Source: Haemophilus influenzae | Lineage (GTDB): Bacteria > Pseudomonadota > Gammaproteobacteria > Enterobacterales > Pasteurellaceae | Direction of reading: 5' to 3' | DNA: 64,000 nt | NCBI RefSeq assembly: GCF_019703545.1 | Contig: NZ_AP018771.1 | Span: forward strand, 1,116,001-1,180,000 | In this document: one piece after another, positions 28,695 to 39,529 of the stretch | Layout of the letters: every line of letters starts with the position of its first letter | Numbering within the stretch: position 1 is the first letter of the stretch | Translations under genes and position numbers: made by a program | Notes under the pieces: generated by a model | Databases searched by the model: none | Told to the model about the DNA's origin: nothing | Seen by the model: only the letters and a program-made list of their open reading frames with translations

Positions 28695-30965
28695 ATGACA
28701 ACATCACATATTTTAGGCTTTCCTCGTGTAGGGGCAAAACGTGAATTAAAATTCGCACAAGAACGTTATTGGCGTAAAGAATTAGCCGAGCAAGATTTAT
28801 TAGATTTAGCGAAAGCATTGCGTGAAAAAAACTGGAAACATCAAGCGACTGCCAATGCGGATTTCGTTGCAGTGGGCGATTTCACGTTCTACGATCATAT
28901 TTTAGATTTACAAGTGGCAACAGGGGCAATTCCTGCTCGTTTTGGTTTTGATAGCCAAAATTTAACCCTTGATCAATATTTCCAACTTGCACGTGGTAAC
29001 AAAGATCAATTCGCAATTGAAATGACCAAATGGTTTGATACGAACTATCACTATCTTGTGCCTGAGTTCCAAAAATCGACCGCTTTCAAAGCTAATCCAG
29101 CACATTATGTAAACCAAATCCGTGAAGCAAAAGCGTTAGGCTTAAACTTTAAACCTGTGATTGTTGGCCCATTAACATTCTTATGGTTAGGTAAAGAAAA
29201 AGGCGAAGCATTTAACCGTTTCGATTTATTAAATCAATTAGTGCCTGTTTATGTTGAAATATTAAATGCATTAGTGGCTGAAGGGGCAGAGTGGATTCAA
29301 ATTGATGAACCTGCATTAGCATTAGATTTACCTGCAGAATGGGTTGAAGCCTATAAATCTGTTTACACTGAATTAAGCAAAGTGAACGCAAAATTATTAT
29401 TAGCCACTTATTTTGGTTCTGTTGCACAACACGCTGAATTATTAAAAGCCTTACCTGTTGCAGGCTTGCATTTAGATTTAGTGCGTGCACCAGAACAACT
29501 TGCGGCATTTGAAGATTACAGCAAAGTGTTATCAGCTGGTGTGATTGAAGGCCGTAATATCTGGCGTGCAAACTTAAACAAAGTGTTAGATGTATTAGAG
29601 CCATTAAAAGCAAAATTAGGCGAGCGTTTATGGATTGCACCAAGTTGTTCATTATTGCACACCCCATTTGATTTAGAAGTGGAAGTACAATTAAAAGAAA
29701 AAAATACCGCACTTTACAGCTGGTTATCTTTCACGCTACAAAAAGTAGAAGAATTAAACGTATTAAAACAAGCCTTAAATCATGGTAGAGCTTCTGTGCA
29801 GGCTGCATTAGATGCAAGCCAAGCGGCAGCAGATGCACGCGCAATGTCAAAAGAAATTCATCGCCCTGAAGTGGCAGAACGTTTAGCAAACTTGCCAAAA
29901 GGTGCGGATCAACGTAAATCGCCATTTGCAGAACGTATCGTTAAGCAAAATGCGTGGTTAAATTTACCGCTTCTGCCAACTACAAACATTGGTTCATTCC
30001 CACAAACGACAGAAATTCGTCACGCACGTGCAAGTTTCAAAAAAGGCGAGTTATCTCTTTCAGATTACGAAGCGGCAATGAAAAAAGAAATCGAATATGT
30101 AGTACGTCGCCAAGAAGAATTAGATTTAGATGTGTTAGTTCACGGTGAAGCAGAACGTAACGACATGGTGGAATACTTTGGGGAATTATTAGATGGTTTC
30201 GCATTCACCAAGTTTGGTTGGGTACAAAGCTACGGTTCACGCTGTGTAAAACCACCAGTAATTTACGGTGATGTTACCCGCCCTGAGCCAATGACAGTAC
30301 GTTGGTCTCAATATGCACAAAGTTTAACTAACCGTGTAATGAAAGGAATGCTCACAGGCCCTGTGACTATTTTACAATGGTCATTCGTGCGTAACGATAT
30401 TCCACGTTCAACCGTATGTAAACAAATCGGCGTAGCATTATCTGATGAAGTGTTAGATTTAGAAGCAGCAGGCATTAAAGTCATTCAAATTGACGAACCA
30501 GCCATTCGTGAAGGTTTACCGCTTCAACGTGCAGATTGGGACGCATACTTACAATGGGCAGGCGAAGCATTCCGTTTAAGCTCAATGGGCGTGCAAGATG
30601 ATACGCAAATTCACACACATATGTGTTATTCCGAGTTTAACGATATCTTACCTGCCATTGCGGCATTAGATGCAGACGTGATTACCATCGAAACTTCACG
30701 TTCAGATATGGAATTATTAACCGCATTTGCAGATTTCAAATATCCAAATGATATTGGCCCAGGTGTTTACGATATTCACAGCCCTCGTGTGCCAACGGCA
30801 ACGGAAGTGGAACACTTATTACGCAAAGCATTAAATGTAATTCCAAAAGAACGCTTATGGGTAAATCCAGACTGCGGTTTAAAAACGCGTGGTTGGACAG
30901 AAACTATCGATCAATTAAAAGTGATGGTGGATGTAACCAAAAAATTACGTGCGGAATTAGCGTAA
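28695..30965 (+). CDS. metE: Cobalamin-independent methionine synthase
   Basis: Transfers a methyl group from methyltetrahydrofolate (polyglutamate) to homocysteine, the last step of methionine synthesis, 756 residues. I chose the ATG at 28695 ([13 protein letters not shown]) behind GGGAG; an upstream TTG (28683) is less likely. Two barrel halves are visible. The zinc site is in [12 protein letters not shown] (His, Cys), [11 protein letters not shown] (Glu region) and [11 protein letters not shown] (Cys). Regulation by MetJ is implied by the boxes upstream. A strong terminator follows. Confidence 0.97.
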   Translation: MTTSHILGFPRVGAKRELKFAQERYWRKELAEQDLLDLAKALREKNWKHQATANADFVAVGDFTFYDHILDLQVATGAIPARFGFDSQNLTLDQYFQLARGNKDQFAIEMTKWFDTNYHYLVPEFQKSTAFKANPAHYVNQIREAKALGLNFKPVIVGPLTFLWLGKEKGEAFNRFDLLNQLVPVYVEILNALVAEGAEWIQIDEPALALDLPAEWVEAYKSVYTELSKVNAKLLLATYFGSVAQHAELLKALPVAGLHLDLVRAPEQLAAFEDYSKVLSAGVIEGRNIWRANLNKVLDVLEPLKAKLGERLWIAPSCSLLHTPFDLEVEVQLKEKNTALYSWLSFTLQKVEELNVLKQALNHGRASVQAALDASQAAADARAMSKEIHRPEVAERLANLPKGADQRKSPFAERIVKQNAWLNLPLLPTTNIGSFPQTTEIRHARASFKKGELSLSDYEAAMKKEIEYVVRRQEELDLDVLVHGEAERNDMVEYFGELLDGFAFTKFGWVQSYGSRCVKPPVIYGDVTRPEPMTVRWSQYAQSLTNRVMKGMLTGPVTILQWSFVRNDIPRSTVCKQIGVALSDEVLDLEAAGIKVIQIDEPAIREGLPLQRADWDAYLQWAGEAFRLSSMGVQDDTQIHTHMCYSEFNDILPAIAALDADVITIETSRSDMELLTAFADFKYPNDIGPGVYDIHSPRVPTATEVEHLLRKALNVIPKERLWVNPDCGLKTRGWTETIDQLKVMVDVTKKLRAELA

Positions 30966-31010
30966 GTCATAATACATAAAGAATAATTTTCAAACACAAC
31001 ATAATTAAAG

Positions 31011-31036
31011 CCGAATCTCTATAAGATTCGGTTTTT
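31011..31036 (+). terminator. Intrinsic terminator after metE
   Basis: Stem CCGAATCT / AGATTCGG with a five-base loop is followed by TTTTT. Confidence 0.87.
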
Positions 31037-31079
31037 CTTATAGATAAAATGTTGAATATAATAAAAAAGCCTTGAATTG

Positions 31080-31185
31080 ATCTGCACCCCAAAAGTTGGA
31101 CTAAACAACTAACTAAGGTGCAGATTTTTTATGAGCAAATACAATTTTCTTTTCAAACAACGAGTCATCGAGTTTTATAAGCAAA
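31080..31185 (+). mobile_element. Remnant of an IS3/IS150-type insertion sequence (left end)
   Basis: The stretch begins with an end-like sequence (TGCACCCC then AAAAGTTGGACTAA) typical of IS150-group ends. The inverted arms ATCTGCACC / GGTGCAGAT (31080-31088 with 31117-31125) follow. An ATG at 31131 then opens a frame starting MSKYNFLFKQRVIEFYKQ, which resembles the N-terminus of the orfA helix-turn-helix transposase subunit. Similarity ends near the stop of the next gene at 31186, so only about 100 bases of the element remain. No other end was found nearby. Confidence 0.72.
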
Positions 31186-31929
31186 TTATTCTACATAATG
31201 GGCTTTCCAATAACCAATCCACTCTTTTAATAAAACCATATTGCTATTCAATGCACCTAAGTCAGGAATAAAAGATTTTGCAGATAAATTTCCTTTGCTG
31301 CCATAGCTTGCCGCTGCAGCAGGAAGAACATCAAATCCTTGTTTTTCAAAAAGATATTTGGCTCGTTTCATATGCCATTGATTTGTTACTAAAATAATTT
31401 TTTGAATATGATCTTTAATTAAAATATTTTTAGTGAAACTGGCATTTTCTTCCGTATTACGGGCTTTATTTTCGATCCATTGTGTTGGCACATTAAAGAA
31501 TTGGTTAAGTTCTTTTGCCATTAAATCGCCTTCAGAAATGCCGATCAAAGAATAGCCCGTGGTTAAAATAGGCAAGCCCGTTTCCTTTTGTAAAAATGCC
31601 GCATAACGTAAACGTTCTAGTTGTGGTGCGCCAGAAGCCGTTTCTGCATACAGCTCTTTGGTTGGGTAAGATCCACCGCCTAATATCACGATGGCTTGAG
31701 CTTGTTTATACTCATCTAGCGTAAGGGCTGGAGAATCATCATTATTTGTTAGCAATAAACCAGTAAAAGGCGCACTCATGATATAAAGCCAAGTGAAACT
31801 TATAATCGCAAGAAATTTGGCTAATTTTTTGAAATGAACACAATAAATAATCGCTGCAATAATCAGTAATACAAAGGTATTGAGAGGCGGTGCGATAAGT
31901 GCGGTAAGAAGTTTTCCTAGTTCTAACAT
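31186..31929 (-). CDS. YdcF/ElyC-family (DUF218) membrane protein
   Basis: A 247-residue inner-membrane protein with two N-terminal helices (about 10-30 and 35-60), then a DUF218 domain outside the membrane: AIVILGGGSYP, LERLRYAAFLQKETGLPILTTG, ENKARNTEENASFTKNIL and ILVTNQWHMKRAKYLFEKQGF. ElyC of E. coli affects envelope and lipid-carrier metabolism; the exact role here is unknown. AGGATCT precedes the ATG. It is divergent from lsgA. An IS remnant abuts its 3' end, so the last residues may have been changed by the insertion. Confidence 0.85.
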   Translation of the reverse strand: MLELGKLLTALIAPPLNTFVLLIIAAIIYCVHFKKLAKFLAIISFTWLYIMSAPFTGLLLTNNDDSPALTLDEYKQAQAIVILGGGSYPTKELYAETASGAPQLERLRYAAFLQKETGLPILTTGYSLIGISEGDLMAKELNQFFNVPTQWIENKARNTEENASFTKNILIKDHIQKIILVTNQWHMKRAKYLFEKQGFDVLPAAAASYGSKGNLSAKSFIPDLGALNSNMVLLKEWIGYWKAHYVE

Positions 31930-32063
31930 AGATAAGATCCTTGATATAGAGCGGTTTCATTATAATGATTAGTCATAGCTTGTCCATGTTGATTTTGTTA
32001 AAATAAGCCCCCTTATTTTTTGATAAACGAACGCTCGAATTCATCAAAAGTGCGGTGATATTT

Positions 32064-33269
32064 ATGAAAGTTTTTAAAGACAGTGCCATTTACCTTGCTG
32101 GGGAATTATCGTCAAAGTTAGTTCCTTTTTTACTTTTGCCTTATTTATCCCGTAAATTGGGCGTAGAAGGGTATGGCTCACTTTCTTATTATCAAACTTT
32201 TTTAAGTTTATTTTTAATTGTGGTTTCTTTAACTCAAGAAGGCGCAATTTCCCGTTATTTTTATTTTTACGGAAAACGTTCATTAAATTTAGTGGTGAAT
32301 ACCGGCTATGCTTATACCACGATAATCGGCAGTATTATTTTAATTGGCTGTTGGATTGCTCAGTCTGAAATATTATTTTACGCTGCACTTTCCTCAATTT
32401 TCCAATCTTTCTTAAATGTTCAGCTAAGTGTAAGACAATGCCAGAAAAAGGCTTGGTCTTATGCTTTTATTCAATTTTCACTTACTGTTACGGGAGCTGT
32501 ATTTACGGTCGCATTGCTTGAGTATTATCAAAATGATCTTGTTGAAAAAAGAATTTTGGCAATTTTATTGAGTAATTTAGTCGTTTGGTTTTTTTCTTAT
32601 TTTCTTTACAGAAAGAATGCAAAATCCAAGAAATATCAATTTAAACATTATCAATCCGCATTATTTTATATTTTAGGATTTGGATTACCGCTCATTTTGC
32701 ATTATGCGAGCTTTTTCTTAAAAGGACAGTTAGACCGTATTTTTATTTATCACAAATTCAGTGAAACAGATTTAGGGCTTTATGCTATGGGGGCTCAACT
32801 TGCTTTAATTGTTTCTATTGCTATTCAAGCACTTAATAAAGCGATTATTCCCTATTTTTATGAAGCCTTAAAACAAAAGAAATTAGTTATTCAACAGCTA
32901 CATAAATGGGCGTTATTTTCCTTTTTGCTAATACCTATTCCTGCCTTAATAATGTGGATTATTCCTGAGGATGTGTTAGTTTGGATTTTAGGTAGTCAAT
33001 TTGTGGGAACGAAATATTATTTTATTTTATTTTTAATTTCGACCACATTAAGTATTCCTTATTTGATTTTAGTTAATTATCTTTTCTATTATGGGAAAAA
33101 TAAACTTATTTCCCAATGTTCCGTTTTATCTACAATCATTTATGTGGCAAGCCTTGTAGCTTTAACTTTTACAGAAATTAAATATATCCCTTATGCTGGA
33201 ATTATTGGTTCGCTTTCCATTATTCCTATTCTTTATTTTATGACATCTAAAGTGAGTAAAACCCTATGA
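32064..33269 (+). CDS. lsgA: LsgA, Wzx-type lipid-linked oligosaccharide flippase
   Basis: Polysaccharide-export family membrane protein, 401 residues with about 12 hydrophobic segments. The N-terminal pattern ([34 protein letters not shown]) is classic for Wzx flippases. It probably moves the lsg-made glycan across the inner membrane. I chose the ATG at 32064. The DNA uptake signal AAGTGCGGT (32048-32056) lies where a ribosome site would be, and no clear Shine-Dalgarno is seen. It heads a tightly spaced six-gene cluster. Confidence 0.9.
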   Translation: MKVFKDSAIYLAGELSSKLVPFLLLPYLSRKLGVEGYGSLSYYQTFLSLFLIVVSLTQEGAISRYFYFYGKRSLNLVVNTGYAYTTIIGSIILIGCWIAQSEILFYAALSSIFQSFLNVQLSVRQCQKKAWSYAFIQFSLTVTGAVFTVALLEYYQNDLVEKRILAILLSNLVVWFFSYFLYRKNAKSKKYQFKHYQSALFYILGFGLPLILHYASFFLKGQLDRIFIYHKFSETDLGLYAMGAQLALIVSIAIQALNKAIIPYFYEALKQKKLVIQQLHKWALFSFLLIPIPALIMWIIPEDVLVWILGSQFVGTKYYFILFLISTTLSIPYLILVNYLFYYGKNKLISQCSVLSTIIYVASLVALTFTEIKYIPYAGIIGSLSIIPILYFMTSKVSKTL

Positions 33270-34180
33270 ATCTCATTCTTTGTTGCACACCATTGCAAGT
33301 ATTAATTGCGAGAAAAATAATTGAATTACATCCTAATGAACAATTCTTTGGCGTAATGTTTGGTGGGGTATGGGATAAAAAAAGAACCTTGTATGCGAGT
33401 AAATTAGCGGAGGTTTGTAGTTATTCTGTGAATATTGATACGGGAAAAGATCTAAAAGGTTTCGATTCTCTCAAGTTAATGCGCCGGCTTAAGAATAAAA
33501 TTACGCACAAAGGTTTTGATAAGGTTTTTCTCGCCAATCTTAATTCATTATGGCTACAAACTTATCTTAGTCATGTTTCATTTAAAGAACTTTATACCTT
33601 TGATGATGGTTCAGATAATATTTTCCCTCATCCAAATTTATTGAGAGAGCCTGATACATTTAAATATAAACTGATTAAAGCCTTTATTGGCGATAAATAT
33701 AGTGTGAATAAATTATTTAAAAAAATAAAAAAACATTATACGGTTTATCCTAATTACAAAAATATTGTTTCCAATATTGAATCTATTTCCTTATGGGATA
33801 ATAAAATAGATGGTGATATAGATGGCAAGGTCTCATTTTTTATTGGGCAACCATTGTTAAATACAAAAGAGGAAAACATCTCATTAATAAAAAAATTAAA
33901 AGATCAGATTCCTTTTGACTATTATTTCCCTCATCCAGCAGAAGATTATCGAGTGGATGGGGTAAATTATGTTGAATCTGAATTAATTTTTGAAGATTAC
34001 GTATTTAAACATTTATCAAATAAAAAAGTAATTATTTATACGTTCTTCAGTTCTGTTGCATTTAATTTGTTAAGTCATCCTAATGTAGAAATTCGTTTTA
34101 TTAGAACGAGTATTCCAAGATGGCAATTCTGTTACGATTCATTCTCTGAGCTTGGATTAACGATTTATAAGGAAATTTAA
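33266..34180 (+). CDS. lsgB: LsgB, GT52-family sialyltransferase
   Basis: Glycosyltransferase family 52 protein, 304 residues, similar to the CMP-Neu5Ac-dependent alpha-2,3-sialyltransferases of Haemophilus. Family features are the N-terminal [18 protein letters not shown], the central [14 protein letters not shown] (catalytic Asp region) and [16 protein letters not shown]. It likely adds a terminal sialic acid or a related sugar to lipooligosaccharide. It overlaps lsgA by 4 bases. Confidence 0.9.
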   Translation: MNLILCCTPLQVLIARKIIELHPNEQFFGVMFGGVWDKKRTLYASKLAEVCSYSVNIDTGKDLKGFDSLKLMRRLKNKITHKGFDKVFLANLNSLWLQTYLSHVSFKELYTFDDGSDNIFPHPNLLREPDTFKYKLIKAFIGDKYSVNKLFKKIKKHYTVYPNYKNIVSNIESISLWDNKIDGDIDGKVSFFIGQPLLNTKEENISLIKKLKDQIPFDYYFPHPAEDYRVDGVNYVESELIFEDYVFKHLSNKKVIIYTFFSSVAFNLLSHPNVEIRFIRTSIPRWQFCYDSFSELGLTIYKEI

Positions 34181-34181
34181 A

Positions 34182-35243
34182 ATGAAAAAAATTGGTTTCT
34201 TTATAATGAATATCGAAAGTGCGGGTGGAACGGAGCGCGTTTCCATTAATGTTGCTAATGCTCTTGCTAAACAGGGTTATGATGTTTCTTTTATTAGCAT
34301 TGGCGGTAACAAGCCTTTTTTCCAAATCGATGAAAAAATTAATATTTACCCAATGAATAAATTACCCTATTCATTGAAAAAAGATTATTTTTCTATCACT
34401 AAAAAATTAAGAGAATTAGTTAAAGAATTACAGCTGGATACCTTAATTGTGGTTGATGGTGCAATTATGCTTTTTTCTGCTTTGGCGTTGGTTAATTTAA
34501 ATATAAAACATATTTTATGGGAGCATTATTCTTTTAATTTTACGGGCAATCATCTCGTTCGCACGCTCGGTAAATATTTAGCTGTAACAACTTGCGATAA
34601 AATAGTTACATTGACAGAAGCAGAAAAAATGCTGTGGCAAGAAAAATTTAAAACGAACAATATAATCACTATTGCTAATCCAAATACGCTTTTGCCAAAG
34701 AACAAATTAGCAAAATTGGAAAATAAAACTATTTTATCTGTAGGGCATTTATTTTCTTATAAAGGTTTTGATTATTTATTAAAAGCCTGGCAAGTTTTAG
34801 CAAAAAATCACCCAAATTGGAATTTAAAAATAGTGGGTTCAGGGGAGGAAGAAGAAAATTTAAAAAATTTTGCTAAGGAATTGGATATTAAAGATTCAGT
34901 TAATTTTATTCTTCGTACTAATGATGTTTCTTTTTATTATGAAAGCAGTTCAATTTATTGTTTACCTTCACAAACAGAAGGCTTGCCTTTAGTCGTTATT
35001 GAAGCGATGGCATTTGGCTTACCTATTGTTGCCTTTAATTGTTCTCCTGGCGTAAAGCAATTAGTGGAACATAAAGAAAATGGTTTTCTTTGTGAACAAA
35101 ATAATATTGAAGAAATGGTTAAAGGTTTAGATTTATTAATCAATAATCCTGAACTTTATCAACAAATGTCAGACAAATCTCGTTTAATAAGTGAAGATTA
35201 TGGCATTGAGAAAATTATTGAAGAATGGAAAGGGATTTTATAA
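34182..35243 (+). CDS. lsgC: LsgC, GT4-family glycosyltransferase
   Basis: Retaining glycosyltransferase with a GT-B fold, 353 residues. The glycine-rich N-terminal loop is [17 protein letters not shown], the domain-2 start is [20 protein letters not shown], and the nucleotide-sugar E-x7-E motif lies in [21 protein letters not shown] at about 262-282. The donor and acceptor sugars cannot be read from the sequence. It follows lsgB with one base between. Confidence 0.9.
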   Translation: MKKIGFFIMNIESAGGTERVSINVANALAKQGYDVSFISIGGNKPFFQIDEKINIYPMNKLPYSLKKDYFSITKKLRELVKELQLDTLIVVDGAIMLFSALALVNLNIKHILWEHYSFNFTGNHLVRTLGKYLAVTTCDKIVTLTEAEKMLWQEKFKTNNIITIANPNTLLPKNKLAKLENKTILSVGHLFSYKGFDYLLKAWQVLAKNHPNWNLKIVGSGEEEENLKNFAKELDIKDSVNFILRTNDVSFYYESSSIYCLPSQTEGLPLVVIEAMAFGLPIVAFNCSPGVKQLVEHKENGFLCEQNNIEEMVKGLDLLINNPELYQQMSDKSRLISEDYGIEKIIEEWKGIL

Positions 35244-35254
35244 GGAATAATTTT

Positions 35255-36028
35255 ATGTTAAAAAAATATTTGATCTCTTTAGATAAAGATATTCAACGTC
35301 GGGAATTATTCTTTTCTCAAAAAAATACTGAGGATTTCCAAGTTTTTTCGGCCATTAATACCATGCAAAAAGATTGGGATGAATTAGCTGCTATTTTTAA
35401 TATTGAACAATTTAAAGCATATTATTTTCGTAATGTGACTAAGGGCGAGATCGGTTGTACATTAAGCCATCTTTCGGTATATCAAAAAATTGTTGAAGAC
35501 AACGATATTGCTGAAGATAGCTATGCGTTAGTCTGTGAAGATGATGCTTTATTCCACTTAGATTTTCAGCAAAATTTAACCGCACTTTTATCAGAAAAAC
35601 TTGAGGCTGAAATTATATTGCTTGGACAGTCAAAAATTAATAATTTCAATGATACTGATTTAGAAATTAATTATCCCACAACTTTTTCTTTTCTATGCAA
35701 AAAAACAGGCAATGTAAATTATGCTTTCCCTTATAAAAGTTATTTTGCCGGCACAGTGGGCTATCTTATAAAAAAATCAGCGGCAAGAAGATTTATCCAG
35801 CAAATTTATCAAAATAAACCTTTTTGGTTAGCGGATGATTTTTTACTCTTTGAACAGAATTTTAATATAAGAAATAAAGTGGTTCGCCCTCTCATGGTAA
35901 TTGAAAATCCTGTATTGATAAGCAATTTAGAAAGTGTTCGTGGATCTTTATCCAATAATTTATTTAAAAAATTAATGAAATATCCATTGAAAAAAATCTT
36001 TGCGATTAAGAAAAATTTGGCTAATTAA
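35255..36028 (+). CDS. lsgD: LsgD, GT25-family glycosyltransferase
   Basis: Lipooligosaccharide galactosyltransferase-type protein (family 25), 257 residues. Typical parts are [18 protein letters not shown] at the start, [21 protein letters not shown], the acidic donor site in [14 protein letters not shown] at about 95, and the late AADDF-like region [13 protein letters not shown] chose the ATG at 35255, preceded by AAGGAA; the frame is open further upstream inside lsgC. Family 25 members usually transfer galactose, which is the best guess here. Confidence 0.9.
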   Translation: MLKKYLISLDKDIQRRELFFSQKNTEDFQVFSAINTMQKDWDELAAIFNIEQFKAYYFRNVTKGEIGCTLSHLSVYQKIVEDNDIAEDSYALVCEDDALFHLDFQQNLTALLSEKLEAEIILLGQSKINNFNDTDLEINYPTTFSFLCKKTGNVNYAFPYKSYFAGTVGYLIKKSAARRFIQQIYQNKPFWLADDFLLFEQNFNIRNKVVRPLMVIENPVLISNLESVRGSLSNNLFKKLMKYPLKKIFAIKKNLAN

Positions 36029-36039
36029 AGGAAGGAATT

Positions 36040-36924
36040 ATGTTAAGCATTATTGTGCCTTCTTATAATCGAAAAGCAGAAGTGCCAGCTTTATTAGAAA
36101 GTCTAACTCAACAAACATCGAGTAATTTTGAAGTGATTATTGTGGATGATTGTTCCAAAGAGAGAGTAGTTGTTGAACAAAGTTATTCTTTTCCAGTTAC
36201 AGTGATTCGTAATGAAACCAATCAAGGTGCAGCAGAAAGTCGTAATATTGGTGTGAGAGCATCAAAGGGTGATTGGTTGCTTTTTCTCGATGATGATGAT
36301 CGTTTTATGCCGGAAAAATGTGAAAAAGTATTACAAGTGATTGAGCAAAATCCAGACATTAATTTTATTTATCATCCAGCTAAGTGTGAAATGGTCAATG
36401 AAGGGTTTACTTATGTGACTCAACCGATTGAACCTCAAGAAATCTCGACAGAACGTATTTTGTTAGCCAATAAGATTGGTGGCATGCCAATGGTTGCGAT
36501 TAAAAAAGAGATGTTTTTAAAAATAGGTGGATTATCCACCGCACTTCGTTCTTTGGAAGACTATGATTTCTTGTTAAAACTGTTACAAGAGTCAAGTTTT
36601 ACCCCTTATAAAATTAATGAACCACTAACTTATTGTACTTTCCATACTAAACGCTCAAGTGTGTCTACGGATACCACTAATACGCAAAAAGCCATTGATT
36701 ATATTCGCGAGCATTATGTGAAAACGGTAGAGCAAGCTCGTAATTTTGATATTAACGCGAGCTATATTTTGGCTTATCCCCATATCATGAATTTATCGCG
36801 TAAAGCGGCAAAATATTATTTTGATATTTTTAAGAAAACAAAAAGCATTAAGCAATTTATTATTACTTTGGTTATTTTAATTTCGCCAAAATTAGCCATT
36901 AATTTAAAACGGTTGGGAAAATAA
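36040..36924 (+). CDS. lsgE: LsgE, GT2-family glycosyltransferase
   Basis: Inverting glycosyltransferase with a GT-A fold, 294 residues. The opening motif is LSIIVPSYNRKAEVPALLESL, with the nucleotide-binding FEVIIVDDCSKE at about 35 and the DXD-like LLFLDDDDRFMPEKC at about 85. An uptake signal (the A of TALR) lies mid-gene. Preceded by a strong site, AAGGAAGG. The sugar added is unknown. Confidence 0.9.
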   Translation: MLSIIVPSYNRKAEVPALLESLTQQTSSNFEVIIVDDCSKERVVVEQSYSFPVTVIRNETNQGAAESRNIGVRASKGDWLLFLDDDDRFMPEKCEKVLQVIEQNPDINFIYHPAKCEMVNEGFTYVTQPIEPQEISTERILLANKIGGMPMVAIKKEMFLKIGGLSTALRSLEDYDFLLKLLQESSFTPYKINEPLTYCTFHTKRSSVSTDTTNTQKAIDYIREHYVKTVEQARNFDINASYILAYPHIMNLSRKAAKYYFDIFKKTKSIKQFIITLVILISPKLAINLKRLGK

Positions 36925-36925
36925 A

Positions 36926-37729
36926 ATGAAATTTTCAGTCCTAATGTCCTTATATATTAAGGAAAATCCTCAATTCTTGCGGGAGTGTTTTGAAAGTCTT
37001 GTGGCACAAACTCGTCAAGCAGATGAAATTGTCTTGGTTTTTGATGGCGCAGTAACGCCAGAATTAGAATCTGTTGTGACAGAATTTGAAACAAAACTGC
37101 CATTAAAATTAGTTAAATTGCCGCAAAATCGGGGCTTAGGCAAAGCCTTGAACGAAGGTTTATTGCATTGTGATTATGACTGGGTTTTCCGTATGGATAC
37201 CGATGATATTTGCGTGCCTTATCGTTTTGAAAAGCAAGTAGCGTTTATTGAACAGCACCCTGAAACCATCATTTTTGGCGGACAAATTGCTGAATTTGGT
37301 AAAAATGTAAATGATATTGTGGCATATCGTAATGTGCCAACGTCGGCTCAAGAAATTATTAAATTCACGCAAAAACGTTGTCCGTTTAATCATATGACGG
37401 TGGCATATCAAAAAAGTGCGGTCATTAATTGTGGTGGATATGAAGATCTTCAAGAAGATTATTATTTGTGGATCAAACTTGTTGCACAAGGTTTATATGT
37501 GGCGAATTTGCCAGATATTTTAGTCTATGCGCGAGTGGGAAATGGTATGGTGAGTCGCCGCCGTGGTGTCAATCAAGCCAAAGCAGAATGGCGTTTGTTC
37601 AAATTAAAATATCGTTTGGGAATTCAGGGTTTGTTATCTGGATTATTTACTTTTGCATTGCGTTTTGGTTCTCGTTTATTGCCAACCTCGTTATTAAAAA
37701 ACCTTTATCAAACTTTTTTACGTAAATAG
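36926..37729 (+). CDS. lsgF: LsgF, GT2-family glycosyltransferase
   Basis: Inverting GT-A glycosyltransferase, 267 residues: FSVLMSLYIKENPQFLRECFESL, then ADEIVLVFDGAV, the DXD in WVFRMDTDDICVPYRFE at about 89, and EDYYLWIKLVAQG, which carries the likely catalytic acid. Last intact gene of the lsg cluster, one base after lsgE. A 16-codon frame with a good ribosome site (37738-37788) follows, but nothing recognisable. Confidence 0.9.
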   Translation: MKFSVLMSLYIKENPQFLRECFESLVAQTRQADEIVLVFDGAVTPELESVVTEFETKLPLKLVKLPQNRGLGKALNEGLLHCDYDWVFRMDTDDICVPYRFEKQVAFIEQHPETIIFGGQIAEFGKNVNDIVAYRNVPTSAQEIIKFTQKRCPFNHMTVAYQKSAVINCGGYEDLQEDYYLWIKLVAQGLYVANLPDILVYARVGNGMVSRRRGVNQAKAEWRLFKLKYRLGIQGLLSGLFTFALRFGSRLLPTSLLKNLYQTFLRK

Positions 37730-37838
37730 GAAATCTGATGAAATTAAATATTTTATTTAAAATTTTGTTTGATTTGAGGTTATTTTAGTTCAGAAAACAA
37801 TAAATATAAGTATTGAATTTACGTATTATATATCTGAA

Positions 37839-38606
37839 TTACCCCAGCGTTGCTAAAATAATTTGCTCTTGATCAATGTGAATCCAAACCTGTTGCCCGA
37901 TTTGCCATTGATTTGGCTGGTGGACTGTGGCACAAAATTCAATGTCGCTTTCAGCAAATTGAAGGATGGCTTCCTCTTCATTTAGTGATTTGATATTTAC
38001 GGGGAACTGATTCGGTTGATTTGCTAATGGTTGTTCACTAATTTTCACCCAAGGTGCTTTGAACATCAGCATCACTTCTTTTTCTGTAATCAGTTTCAAA
38101 CGAGCCGAGCTTTTTGTGGTAATAGAAACTTGCAACGGCGTTGGTAATCCTTGCACATTCACATCCACAACGCAACGAGAGTCAATGATTCGTTGTTGTG
38201 CCACTCGCCCAAAAAATTGATTGCGTGCGCTACTTTGTAAAGAAAAACGTGCGGTTGCCGTGAGTAAACTATCTAACGGCACGGATTCATCTTGTAGGAT
38301 ATGAAAAGCGTGTTCTTGCGTACGTTCTAATAAATCATAAAGCTGTAGCAAACGCTCGGCATAAGTGGTAAGCACCGTGCCTCCGCCATTTTTTCCACCT
38401 GTATTTCGTTCCAGCAATGGGCGAGGGCTGATTTTATTCATGGCTTCTAAATGATCCCACGCACTTTTATAGCTCACTTTGGCATTTTTCGCAGCTTGAT
38501 TAATTGAACCGCATTGTTGAATTTCTTTGAGTAAACGCACTCGTTTTGGATCGATAAAAAGTGCTTGTTGAAGTTTAATCGTGAGTAAAATTTCGGTGTT
38601 TTTCAT
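37839..38606 (-). CDS. modE: Molybdate-dependent transcriptional regulator ModE
   Basis: Molybdate-sensing DNA-binding protein, 255 residues. The N-terminal winged helix-turn-helix (LKEIQQCGSINQAAKNAKVSYKSAWDHLEAMN, with GGKNGGGTVLTTYAERLL) is followed by two Mop/TOBE domains (about 125-185 and 195-255; SARNQFFGRVAQQ is the start of the first). With molybdate bound it normally represses modABC and activates molybdoenzyme genes. It is divergent from modA with a ModE-like site between the genes. Confidence 0.95.
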   Translation of the reverse strand: MKNTEILLTIKLQQALFIDPKRVRLLKEIQQCGSINQAAKNAKVSYKSAWDHLEAMNKISPRPLLERNTGGKNGGGTVLTTYAERLLQLYDLLERTQEHAFHILQDESVPLDSLLTATARFSLQSSARNQFFGRVAQQRIIDSRCVVDVNVQGLPTPLQVSITTKSSARLKLITEKEVMLMFKAPWVKISEQPLANQPNQFPVNIKSLNEEEAILQFAESDIEFCATVHQPNQWQIGQQVWIHIDQEQIILATLG

Positions 38607-38644
38607 TTTGCTGTCCCTAAGTAATCCTAAGTGGTAAGCCTAAG

Positions 38645-38668
38645 CGTTATATATTTTACTAAATAATT
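38645..38668. promoter_or_regulatory. ModE operator between modE and modA
   Basis: CGTTATATA, six bases, then TAAATAATT fits the ModE dyad CGnTATATA-N6-TAnATAnCG in every defined position except the last two. It is in the modE/modA divergent gap, the expected place. A second inverted repeat, GTTATTTA / TAAATAAC (38688-38695 and 38714-38721), is nearer modA. Confidence 0.72.
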
Positions 38669-38743
38669 TTTCTTTTGCTATATGATTGTTATTTATTTCA
38701 ATATATAATCAAGTAAATAACGTTTAATCGTAGGAGATGATTT

Positions 38744-39508
38744 ATGAAAAAATTAACGAAAATTTCAACCGCACTTTTAATCGCAGGATTAGGCTTTTCT
38801 TTTGCGGCATCTGCTAAAGTGACTGTATTTGCAGCTGCTTCAATGACAGATGCTTTACAACAAGTTGCAAAAGATTACGCAAAACAAAATCCGAAAAATG
38901 AAGTAGTGTTTTCTTTCGCTTCTTCTTCAACTTTAGCAAAACAAGTTGAAGAAGGCGCACCAGCGGATATTTTTGTCTCTGCAAGCAATAAATGGATGAA
39001 ATATCTTTCTGAAAAAGATTTAACCGTAAAAGAAACCGAAAAAGTTTTAGTGGGCAATGATTTAGTCTTAATCGCACCAGCAAAAAGTGCGGTAAATTCT
39101 GTGGATATTGCTAAAGGTGAATGGATCAATGCATTAAAAGATAGCTATTTATCTGTTGGCGATCCTGCACACGTACCTGCTGGTCAATACGCAGCAGAAG
39201 CATTAACCAAATTAAATTTATGGGATAAAGTGCAAGATCGTTTAGCACGTGCTAAAGATGTGCGTGGCGCATTAGCTTTAGTTGAACGTGCAGAAGCACC
39301 TTACGGTATTGTGTACAGCACTGATGCAAAAGTTAGCCAACAAGTTAAAACGGTTGCAGTGTTCCCAGCTGATAGCCATAAACCAGTTGTTTATCCTGTT
39401 TCTATTGTAAAAGGTCATGATAATGCGGATTCTCGCGATTTCTTGAAATATTTAGAATCAGATGCTGCGAAGAAAGTGCTTGTGGGATATGGTTTCTCTG
39501 CAAAATAA
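38744..39508 (+). CDS. modA: Molybdate-binding periplasmic protein ModA
   Basis: Solute-binding protein of the molybdate ABC importer, 254 residues. The signal peptide ends at about residue 24 (ASA). The ligand-binding motifs are VFAAASMTDAL and FASSSTLAKQVEEGAPADIF, with the later GDPAHVPAGQYA and YGIVYSTDA. AGGAGA precedes the ATG. A hairpin in the gap to modB may set a higher modA level. Confidence 0.96.
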   Translation: MKKLTKISTALLIAGLGFSFAASAKVTVFAAASMTDALQQVAKDYAKQNPKNEVVFSFASSSTLAKQVEEGAPADIFVSASNKWMKYLSEKDLTVKETEKVLVGNDLVLIAPAKSAVNSVDIAKGEWINALKDSYLSVGDPAHVPAGQYAAEALTKLNLWDKVQDRLARAKDVRGALALVERAEAPYGIVYSTDAKVSQQVKTVAVFPADSHKPVVYPVSIVKGHDNADSRDFLKYLESDAAKKVLVGYGFSAK

Positions 39509-39529
39509 GATGGCATTTTAACATTTATT

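Noticed and set aside
29212..29712. A 166-residue frame opposite metE
   Set aside because: It lies entirely within the conserved metE coding region and has a leucine-rich, shadow-frame composition with no start signal or known domain.
32064..37729. Search for tetranucleotide phase-variation repeats in the lsg genes
   Set aside because: No run of tandem four-base units was seen in this cluster, unlike some other Haemophilus LOS genes.
37738..37788. A 16-codon frame with a good ribosome site after lsgF
   Set aside because: It is very short, AT-rich and resembles nothing known. It may be the worn start of a lost lsg gene, but cannot be supported as a gene.
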